Origin: Chrysochromulina tobinii
Taxonomy: Eukaryota; Haptophyta; Prymnesiales; Chrysochromulinaceae
Reading direction: 5' to 3'
DNA length: 25,435 nucleotides
NCBI GenBank assembly: GCA_001275005.1
Contig: JWZX01002701.1
Span: forward strand, 1-25,435
The notes beneath the pieces are model-generated. The model did no database searches and was not told where the DNA came from. It worked only from the letters and a program-made list of their open reading frames with translations. This document shows positions 19,481 to 25,435 of this stretch, in pieces (within the stretch, counting starts at the first letter, position 1; each line of letters begins with the position of its first letter). Both the position numbers and the translations under genes were made by a program.

Positions 19481-20595
19481 CGATCGTCCATCAGCTGAGC
19501 CTCATCCAGCAGCAGCAGCAGCTCGTGTCGCAGCAACTCGCCCATTCGGCCGCCACCATCATCGGCTTCCACAGCTCGCCTCTGCACCAGCAGCTGCTCG
19601 CCCAATTGTCCTATTTGAATCAGCAGCAGGCCGAACTAATGGCGACACTCACGCAGCCGCCGCCGCTCGTTGGTTCGCATCTCCCCGCATCTCCCGTTGG
19701 CTACGGCGCCATCGCGCCGGGGCTGTCCTCGCATCATGGCGGCTTCCCCTACCAGCAGCCGCAGCAGCGTCAGCCACTGCCGGCGCCTTCCGCCCACCGA
19801 GTGGGCATGGACTCGATGGGAGGAGGTGGCAGTTCAGGCGGCGACGCCTCGCGTGACCCCGCCTATCGCCAATTCATCGCCTTGCAGGCCAAGGAGATCG
19901 AGCAGCGGCGTGCCGGCGCGGAAAAGGACAAGGGCAAGCGGCGTGAGGCTCGCACGAGTGACGACCGGCCGGCCGCTCCGCTCGGTGGAGCCGACACGTA
20001 CAGCGACGCGCACCAGATTGCTCGCCAGCTCGCGCCGACGATCCCCGTTCAGCGACATTCGGATGACGTGGAGCTTGCCACAGCTGTGCTGTCGGTCGTG
20101 GGCAACGCCATCCGCGACCGCATCCGAGGCAAGCCGCGCGTCGCCAAGGGCAAGGAGGCCGACGGCGCACCGACAGCGGATGCGGGCGGCAAGAAGAGGA
20201 GTAAGAAGAAGGGCAAGAAGGGCTCCTCGCCGAAATCGAGCAGTCGGCCAGGCTCCGGCGAGCGAGGCGGTGGCGGTGCTGCCGGCAGCAGTGGCGACCA
20301 TCTGCCGGCTTCGGCTTCAGCAGACCATCTGCCGCGCGCCGCGCGCGAGGCGGAGGTGCGGCGCGTGCTCTCCGACGTGCTTGCCTCCCTCGCGGGCTAC
20401 GACACGCGCCTCGCGCTGCCTCTTTTTGCGCAGCAGCTTCAGATGCTCAATAGGCGATTCGGGCAGCCCTCGGACCCTGCCCAGATAGAGGCGCTCTTCG
20501 GCGTGGCGCAGCGGGGCGGCTGCGTCGAGATGGCCGAGTTCTTGCGCCGCGAGAGCACGGTTCATTACTTTTGCTTGGATTTGCATTCTGCATGA
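15106..20595 (+). CDS. Unconventional myosin heavy chain with CEP164-like WW module and EF-hands
   Basis: I chose the ATG at 15106 (GCCGCCATGG context), giving 1829 residues; the open frame upstream begins only with GTG. The motor (about 1-780) has the P-loop GESGAGKT (94-101), switch I NASTVHNPDSSRFGKF (148-163), switch II DIFGFE (502-507) with NSLEQLCINHANE, and HFIRCIKPN (702-710). It lacks the usual N-terminal SH3-like domain and has a ~95-residue Ser/Thr-Pro-rich insert (about 212-305). One degenerate IQ-like motif lies at 852-862 with Ala in place of the Gln. The tail has a possible small barrel (about 983-1050), a CEP164-like helix-plus-WW module (about 1146-1222), an EF-hand pair (loops 1299-1310 and 1332-1343; the first has Ser instead of Glu at position 12), Ala and Gln tracts (poly-Q 1441-1458) and a basic Lys/Ser stretch before the end. 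I see no long coiled coil. It should bind actin and hydrolyse ATP; class and cargo are unknown. Confidence 0.9.
19426..19479 (+). repeat. Pure (CAG)18 trinucleotide repeat
   Basis: Eighteen uninterrupted CAG codons encode residues 1441-1458 of the myosin tail. They follow an alanine-coding GCG-rich run at about 19382-19416. Shorter CAG runs recur at 19508-19522 and 19621-19629. Pure runs of this kind are prone to length change by slippage. Confidence 0.95.
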
Positions 20596-20782
20596 TGATT
20601 TGCGAATTGATAGAAAAGTTTGTCGTGTTTGTCTCACCGGACCGTACCCCCTTAGTACCCCCTACGACGAGGCGCGCTGCGGCCGCACTTCTGCCCGCTC
20701 TGGCGCGGGCGACCCATCAACTAGCCACTAGCCTAGCGTCATCGGGCGGCTAGAACTTCCCACTGGCGAGGGGCGGTTCTTC

Positions 20783-21289
20783 ATGGATAACGTTACCCAT
20801 CACTTCACAGATGATTCAGCTCTTCAAAGCGATTCAAAAGTGAACGACGGCCGGCCGACAAGGTCAATGCCGACGACAAGGTCAAAGGCACCGCCCAAGG
20901 CATCCAAGGCGCCTGTCAAACGAGACAAGGAGAATGCGAAGCCCTCGAATGCGATGAATGCAAAGCCCTCAGCGAATGTGAAGCCCTCGAAGAAGGGAGC
21001 CGGCACGAAAGCCAACACTGCAGCGATTCCTACGATCAGTGAAATGAAGGCCAAGCTCGACGAGGAGGCATCGCGGGGTCTCGATGCCTACGTTCAGAAG
21101 ATGGAGCTCAACAATAATTGGGTGAAGGCATCGGATCCGAAGTTAGCTGAGAAGGAGGAGCTCGCTGACCTCGCCTTCATGGGCATCAGGGGTCAGACAC
21201 CAGGTGGCTCCCGATGGCGGACGCGTGTGACGACCAACAAGGTCTCGATTGCACCCATGGCAGTGCTCACCGAAGAGTGCCACATTTGA
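20783..21289 (+). CDS. Small basic protein with a KEN box, function unknown
   Basis: The frame opens with an ATG at 20783 and encodes 168 residues. The N-terminal half is Lys/Pro/Ser/Ala-rich and probably disordered. It carries KENAKPS at 49-55, a good match to the KEN-box degron read by the anaphase-promoting complex, followed by a repeated AKPS/VKPS motif. The C-terminal half is more ordered: a likely helix from about residue 85 (ISEMKAKLDEEASRGLDAYV), then LAEKEELADLAFMGIRG and a basic patch (RWRTRV). I do not recognise a family. A cell-cycle-regulated DNA- or microtubule-associated protein would fit the composition but is speculation. Confidence 0.6.
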   Translation: MDNVTHHFTDDSALQSDSKVNDGRPTRSMPTTRSKAPPKASKAPVKRDKENAKPSNAMNAKPSANVKPSKKGAGTKANTAAIPTISEMKAKLDEEASRGLDAYVQKMELNNNWVKASDPKLAEKEELADLAFMGIRGQTPGGSRWRTRVTTNKVSIAPMAVLTEECHI

Positions 21290-21901
21290 AGGTACCGAAC
21301 GCCGATCCGCTCGAGAGCTAGGAAAGGCCACAGGTAACCCAGTGCGCGGACCTCCCTTCCTGCTGCCCACGACTTGCGCGGAGTCAGAGTGGTCACCAGT
21401 CATCCAGTCTCGGGGTGGCACATTGAAACCTCCATTCTCAGGATCAGCAACAACTTTATATCTTATGCGCCAAAGTCTCTACACTATACACATGCGGGAC
21501 AGGCCGGCGTGTGGATACTCTATAACACGAACGTACGAATGGCAGTGACTTTCCACGGCCGGGCCGACGCACCTCTTTGAGCTCTGTCGTGTCCTCTCGG
21601 GAGGAAAGTGTGCTCGTCGGTCCCCTGCTCGTGGAGCCGCGCTCGCTCGTCGCTCCGGACTGAGATACGTAGTACGCCGCTCGGAGCCCTCGGAGCCAAT
21701 GGAGCGCGTGCGTGCTGGGCCGGGCGTACCGCGTGTCCAACGACTTGGGACTTCGCTCTTCTATTGTTCACTCGTAAGATAGTGTGGAACGCGCTCGCGG
21801 CTCGGCTGACGTCGCGCTCAAATGAGGACATGGAGTGGACAAACTGCCAGAACCCATCGCCCTGCACTACAGACTTCGGAAGGCGGCTGCGACCGCACGT
21901 A
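21290..21901. other. Convergent spacer
   Basis: It lies between the KEN-box gene (+) and the spliced end of the minus-strand Orai-like gene. The minus frame stays open from the latter's first exon to 21520, but the sequence after 22019 is arginine-rich and not protein-like, so I treat it as non-coding. Nothing else is recognised. Confidence 0.5.
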
Positions 21902-22659
21902 CTATAGGATTTCCTTTTCCATATTCGAGAGCACGTCCGGCGTCCCCACGCGCGGATTGAGCGTCGCCAGATCGAAGTAGCCCCTGCGCGCACGGAGGGT
22001 GGCGGCGCGCGCATCGTGCTGCGGTCAGGGCGGGGCTGTCCTGACGATGGCTCAGCGGCGTGAACGCCACGCGTGCATGGGTGGCGGTGTGCGCACTCTG
22101 GCGTGATGAACTGCGTTGCGCCCGTCACGAGCCTCTGGCGGCCCATAGTGCAGTATATACGCACTACCGACTGCGAGATGAAGGCGCCGAGCAGCGCGAA
22201 GGAGACGGTCACCCAGCCGGCGACGAAGTTGCCCATCTTGAGCCAAGAGAGCGCGATGCCGGCAGCTATGAGTGAGCAGAGCGACGCGAAGCCGACGGCA
22301 AAGAGCGGCCAGCGCCGCGCACGCATCTGCGAGACCGCCAGTTCGAGGCTGTCGCCTTCGGCGCCAAGGATAGCGAGCTGATAACCAAAGACGAGGAGCA
22401 CCGAACCGGTGACAACAACGTACAGCGAGAAGATCATGCTCAGCGAGAGCCCGCCGTGGAAAACGCCCACGATGAATGCGTTGTCGTCTTCCTCGATCTC
22501 CATGTGCACGATGCTCTCAAAGGAGAAGCCAACGAGCACAGAACATTGCGTGATCAAGACGCTGAACCGCTGGATGTGGAACTCGAGCTCCTCCCGTCGC
22601 AGGTCGATGGCACGCCGCTTCGCCGTCGCCTCCCAGACCTGTTTGCCTGTCCGCAGCAT
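21902..22659 (-). CDS. Orai-like four-helix membrane protein (His at the filter position)
   Basis: The ATG is at 22659. The exon encodes a cytosolic N-terminus (ELRREELE-type helix) and four membrane spans at about 33-52, 62-98, 117-140 and 146-170. The arrangement resembles Orai, the store-operated Ca2+ channel. The first span reads VLVGFSFESIVHMEIEED. Aligned with the human Orai1 pore helix, Gly98 and Phe99 are kept (G44, F45), Val102 is Glu48 and the selectivity Glu106 is His52, with acidic residues just after. The frame then degenerates, and I infer an intron. A plausible acceptor (ACCGCAG, ending 22019) leads to a short exon, 22018-21902, encoding GYFDLATLNPRVGTPDVLSN...EIL and a stop. 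Candidate donors give a 47-nt (22019-22065) or 110-nt (22019-22128) intron and a 236- or 215-residue protein. It is head-to-head with its paralog at 22770. Confidence 0.65.
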
Positions 22660-22769
22660 TGCGCACCGACACTCTTCCTAAAAAGGGTCAGGAATGGCGA
22701 AGGAACGCAGCGTGGAGGATCTGCTGCTGCTCGTCGCCGGCTCCATCCTTCCTCGGAGATTTTGCGGAT
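22660..22769. promoter_or_regulatory. Compact bidirectional promoter of the Orai-like pair
   Basis: Only 110 bases separate the two ATGs. The gap also holds an upstream ATG (22694) on the plus strand that opens a 29-codon frame ending at 22783, overlapping the plus-strand start in another frame. No TATA-like element is obvious. Shared promoter function is inferred from the spacing. Confidence 0.5.
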
Positions 22770-23543
22770 ATGCTCGCCGCTGACAAGCAGGTATTGGATG
22801 CATGCCTGCGCAATGAGCTGCAGGAGCTGCGCCGGATGGAGCTCGAGAACATCATCACCCGCTTCGATAGTGCGTTGACACCCTCGACGCTCATCGCCGG
22901 CTTCTCGTTCACGGCTATCGTGGATCTTGACGTTTTAAACCCGGACAGTTCGGACACGTCCATCAACGAGGATCAGCGCATAGCCGAGAGGGTCTTCTAC
23001 ATCGCCGCCTCACTCGCCCTCGCGCTCTCCCTCCAGGTCACGGCAGTCGCCTCTGCCGGCATCATCTTCGGTCAGCGCCTCGCTGTGCAGGCGACCGCGG
23101 AGCAGGGTTACCAGCACGACAAGTTAATAGCAGAGCTCAACGCCAAGTTCTTACAGTGCACCGTCTGCGTCGCGGGCGCCATGCTTAGCGTCGTGATCGC
23201 ATCCGTGAGCGTCGTCTGGATGAAGCAGTCGGCTAGCGACGGCCAAGGGCACATCGCGTCCTGGACATCCTCGGTCCTTTCCTTAGTCATCTTTTGCACC
23301 ACGTGCATCACCGTGGTCCAAATGTTCCTGCGCTTGCACACGTGGGCCCCTGCCAGCTCCAAGCTCTCTCTCTCGGCCTCGCAGCGCGCAGCGGGCTCCA
23401 AGCAGCTCGGGATCACTGCCGACGAGTTCTACGTGGAGGAGCACGTGCGCACCGAGTACTTGAAGCAGCGGCAGGCGCAGGCGCAGGCGTATCTCGCCGC
23501 CAAGAGCGAATCCTCGCCACTTGTGCCATGCGTAGGTCGATAG
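22770..23543 (+). CDS. Orai-like four-helix membrane protein (Asp at the filter position)
   Basis: I start at the ATG at 22770 because the first 52 residues then align without gaps to the minus-strand paralog: ML, KQV at 6-8, LRR at 20-22, ELE at 24-26, RF at 31-32, GFSF at 44-47 and IV at 50-51 are shared. The result is 257 residues. Spans lie at about 36-56, 75-100, 127-150 and 165-187. The first reads STLIAGFSFTAIVDLDVL. Against human Orai1, Leu95, Gly98 and Phe99 are kept (L41, G44, F45), Val102 is Thr48 and the selectivity Glu106 is Asp52. Orai1 Glu190 in the third span corresponds to Ala144, followed by the shared W-M-K end. The C-terminal tail is helical and charged (EEHVRTEYLKQRQ), which in Orai is the STIM-binding part. 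It is probably a calcium-permeable channel. The frame extends upstream to 22659 but only with a TTG. Confidence 0.7.
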   Translation: MLAADKQVLDACLRNELQELRRMELENIITRFDSALTPSTLIAGFSFTAIVDLDVLNPDSSDTSINEDQRIAERVFYIAASLALALSLQVTAVASAGIIFGQRLAVQATAEQGYQHDKLIAELNAKFLQCTVCVAGAMLSVVIASVSVVWMKQSASDGQGHIASWTSSVLSLVIFCTTCITVVQMFLRLHTWAPASSKLSLSASQRAAGSKQLGITADEFYVEEHVRTEYLKQRQAQAQAYLAAKSESSPLVPCVGR

Positions 23544-24273
23544 CTCGCTTCTCTTTCAACGCGCGTGATCCTCGACGGCTTGCGAATGACTTTGAGGGGC
23601 TGGCACCGCCGTCGTATGGGGCTGCACGCCCGTACGAGGCTTACCGCGTCGTCGTGCACTATGTTCGTGCTAGCATGGAGAATACGTTTGCGATTGGCAC
23701 CGGGGTATGGTGGCACGACCCTAGATGCCGGAGCTCTACGAGTGCGGCTTTAGCGTCCCTTCGGCTACCGCCCGCAATACCAAACTGCCCTCGAGCTGGA
23801 CGGAAGCGATATGTAACACACTGATCGTATTTGCATACCTGTCGCCCCTTCAGCCGTCATACGTCGTCCCCGAATGGGAATGGTAAGAAGGATAACTAAG
23901 GACGGCCTGCGCCCCGCGCGGCGCACCGATCCGGGCCCGCGCGCGCGGGCGGCGGGGTCCGCGACCCCGCGGTCGGGCCATGCCCCATGGCGGTGGCGTC
24001 GCGGGCGTCGACGCGTCGCGTTCGCTCTGGCGTGTGGCGAGAAATCGACCTAAAAGCTTTTATGTGCGAAAAAACCTAAAAAGCATCGAAGTACGAACAG
24101 ACGACGAGAGTGTCCCTGCTCCCTGCTCCCACCGACGCAACTGGACTGTGTACACAAACTAGCATGGAGGGAGCTCGCCCGCAGAAACTCAGTGCTGCGA
24201 GGGCAACGGGGAGCCGCAGTTCGGCCACGCAGCAGGGCTCAGCTCGGCACCGCACGCGCCCACACGATTGCTC
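23544..24273. other. Convergent spacer with hairpin cluster
   Basis: This gene-free stretch separates the 3' ends of the plus-strand Orai-like gene and ISCU. Its centre, 23909-24062, is packed with palindromes and hairpins, listed separately. The remainder shows no convincing reading frame, tRNA or repeat. Confidence 0.5.
23909..24062. other. Cluster of GC-rich hairpins and palindromes
   Basis: In order: GCGCC/GGCGC with a 6-base loop (23909-23924); the perfect 16-bp palindrome GCCCGCGCGCGCGGGC (23935-23950); a perfect hairpin with arms GCGGGGTC/GACCCCGC and a 3-base loop (23952-23970); GCCATG/CATGGC with a 3-base loop (23977-23991); overlapping palindromes GCGTCGACGC and CGACGCGTCG (24005-24018); and an AT-rich palindrome TAAAAGCTTTTA (24051-24062). 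The tandem arrangement exceeds what the surrounding GC-rich sequence shows. It could be a structured RNA, a transcription end signal, or a small inserted element. Confidence 0.6.
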
Positions 24274-25012
24274 TCATGCGGTCGCTGCCTCGCCGCCGAG
24301 CTCGCGCCTCTTCTGTTGGTAGTCTTTGATGGCGGCCTTGACGGCATCCTCCGCGAGCCTGCAAAGAGGTGCGCGGTTGGGCTCAGCGGGCGTGGGCAGC
24401 GCGCAGGTGGCGGGCGAAAAGGGCAGAGCTCGCACATGGAGCAGTGGAGCTTAACGGGTGGAAGCTTCAGGTGCTTGGCAATGTCCGAGTTCTTGATAGT
24501 GCCGGCCTCGTCGAGCGACTTGCCCTTAAGCCATTCAGTGGTATATGACGAGCTCGCGATGGCGGAGCCGCACCCGAAGGTCTGAGACGCGCGAACCAGC
24601 CGCGCGAAAGTGCATGTAAGAGTGGCAGACAGGCGGCGGCGGGCGGCGGGCGGCGGAGGGCGCAGTGTCCAGAACAATACAGAGGCTCTGCTGCGGTAAG
24701 GCAGAATATCGGCACAGAAGCAGCGCGGCGCCTTCTGCAGAGGCGCACGGTGCACACCTTGAAGACCGCCTCCTCGATCACCCCATCTGGACCAACGCGC
24801 ATCTGCAGCTTCATCACATCACCGCACGCAGGCGCGCCCACCAGTCCAGTGCCCACCCGTGGGTCGGTCTTGTCCAGAGAGCCGACGTTGCGTGGGCTCT
24901 CGTAGTGGTCGACGATGCGCTCGTGGTAGAAGCGCGCGGCGAGCAGCTGAGGCGAGCTTGACCGGAGGCCAGGCGCAGCAGAGCGGCACGCAGTACGCAA
25001 GGCGACCAACAT
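24274..25012 (-). CDS. ISCU: Mitochondrial iron-sulfur cluster assembly scaffold ISCU
   Basis: ISCU is the scaffold on which NFS1, frataxin and ferredoxin assemble a [2Fe-2S] cluster in the mitochondrial matrix before HSC20/HSP70 releases it. I reconstruct three exons on the minus strand: 25012-24758, 24581-24436 and 24358-24274, with GT-AG introns, giving 161 residues. Residues 1-27 form an Arg/Ala/Ser-rich mitochondrial presequence. The mature part begins [20 protein letters not shown]. The three ligand cysteines are all present: C63 in PACGD (with D65), C89 in FGCGS and C132 in HCSM (with H131). The chaperone-binding LPPVK lies at 125-129, and the C-terminus is [20 protein letters not shown]. 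Length and motif spacing match the eukaryotic family throughout, so the splice model is well supported. No residue expected to be essential is missing. Confidence 0.95.
24359..24435 (-). other. ISCU intron 2 (77 nt)
   Basis: The donor splits the Met codon of HCSM (AT|GTGCGAG) and the acceptor is CTCTTTGCAG. It is a phase-2 intron, and its removal restores the conserved HCSMLAEDA join. Confidence 0.9.
24582..24757 (-). other. ISCU intron 1 (176 nt)
   Basis: The donor AAG|GTGTGC follows the AVFK codons and the acceptor is GCGTCTCAG before ACCTTCGGG. It is a phase-0 intron. It contains a long CCG/CCC pyrimidine-rich tract on the transcribed strand. Joining restores the conserved AVFKTFGCG. Confidence 0.92.
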
Positions 25013-25435
25013 GTGAAGTGTTCGGTTTCTGGCTTAAGACCCCCGCAAAACGTGAGACGAAACTTAGCTCCGAATGACGCACATCGACGGCTCACAAATT
25101 TCAACGTGAAGTGATTTTGACGAAACCTGAATCAATGGACCATGTACGAGTGGCAGAATACAGTCGAAATTTTTGGCATTGGCCGGGAGGGGGGAGGGGG
25201 GGGGAGGGGTCCTCGTCTCTTTGTGTTTTTTGCATCTTTTGTCGCCGCGCACTCGCCTCTTCGCGATGCCGCGGCACGCCGCCTCTCGGACGGGCTCTGA
25301 GGTCGACGCGCTGCGAGTCCAGACAGTTGCGGCTGCGCTGGACCCCTTTTTGGATGATGCTGACCTCCCATGAGCGGTGCCCGAGTTCGTGAAGCGAGGA
25401 GAGCGAAATCGTGGGAGCGAGCAGAGCGAAGCGAG
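25013..25435. promoter_or_regulatory. ISCU upstream flank
   Basis: It contains a strong G-quadruplex motif (25185-25209) about 175 bases upstream of the ISCU ATG. A 35-codon plus-strand frame at 25266-25373 (MPRHAASRTG... ending DDADLP) has moderately protein-like composition, but nothing supports it as a gene. The window ends in a run of GAGCGA-type repeats. Confidence 0.4.
25185..25209 (+). other. G-quadruplex motif
   Basis: Runs of 3, 6, 9 and 4 guanines are separated by single adenines. Four G-tracts with one-base loops are the pattern of highly stable parallel quadruplexes. It lies on the plus strand, which is the template strand for ISCU transcription. Confidence 0.85.

Noticed and set aside
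21520-21901. Long C-terminal tail of the minus-strand Orai-like frame
   Set aside because: It is Arg/Ser-rich, without membrane or domain features. A nearby acceptor leads to a more protein-like short final exon.
24631-24660. Second G-quadruplex in ISCU intron 1
   Set aside because: Only three runs of three guanines are present; the rest are GG pairs.
25266-25373. 35-codon plus-strand frame near the right edge
   Set aside because: It is too short and isolated, has no splice donor before its stop and no recognisable motif.

Overview
This looks like nuclear DNA of a single-celled eukaryote, most likely a GC-rich alga or related protist (a haptophyte is my best guess; other chromist algae are possible). 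The evidence is a myosin heavy chain, a mitochondrial-type ISCU gene with two clean GT-AG introns, two Orai-like membrane proteins, a Mpv17-family membrane protein, GC-rich coding sequence, long alanine/serine/proline low-complexity regions and no bacterial operons. The lineage call is inference. The other calls rest on motifs read by eye, not on searches.

Layout. 1-1676: no supportable gene. 1677-3359 (-): one frame fusing a family-16 methyltransferase to a Mpv17/PMP22 membrane domain. It diverges across a ~235 bp gap from 3594-6839 (+), a signal-peptide and tail-anchored protein resembling a plant transmembrane family. 6840-7662: convergent spacer. 7663-10879 (-): probably one large disordered protein split between two frames by a short intron or an indel, with a Tudor-like N-terminus and a four-cysteine zinc motif. 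11310-13244 (-): a coiled-coil/PAS protein. 13245-13810: a repeat-rich divergent spacer with a probable 5' UTR intron. 13811-14452 (+): a small 2H-phosphoesterase-like protein. 15106-20595 (+): an unusual 1829-residue myosin carrying a CEP164-like WW module, an EF-hand pair and a pure CAG tract. 20783-21289 (+): a small basic protein with a KEN box. 21902-22659 (-) and 22770-23543 (+): head-to-head Orai-like paralogs sharing a 110 bp promoter gap. 23544-24273: a convergent spacer containing a dense cluster of GC-rich hairpins. 24274-25012 (-): ISCU, reconstructed in three exons. 25013-25435: upstream flank with a very strong G-quadruplex motif.

The genes do not form one pathway. The two strongest points of interest are the inverted Orai-like pair, whose predicted selectivity-filter residues differ (Asp against His), and the myosin fused to a module otherwise typical of the centriolar protein CEP164. 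Both the myosin tail and the channel pair point towards calcium-linked cell biology, but a functional link between them is speculation.
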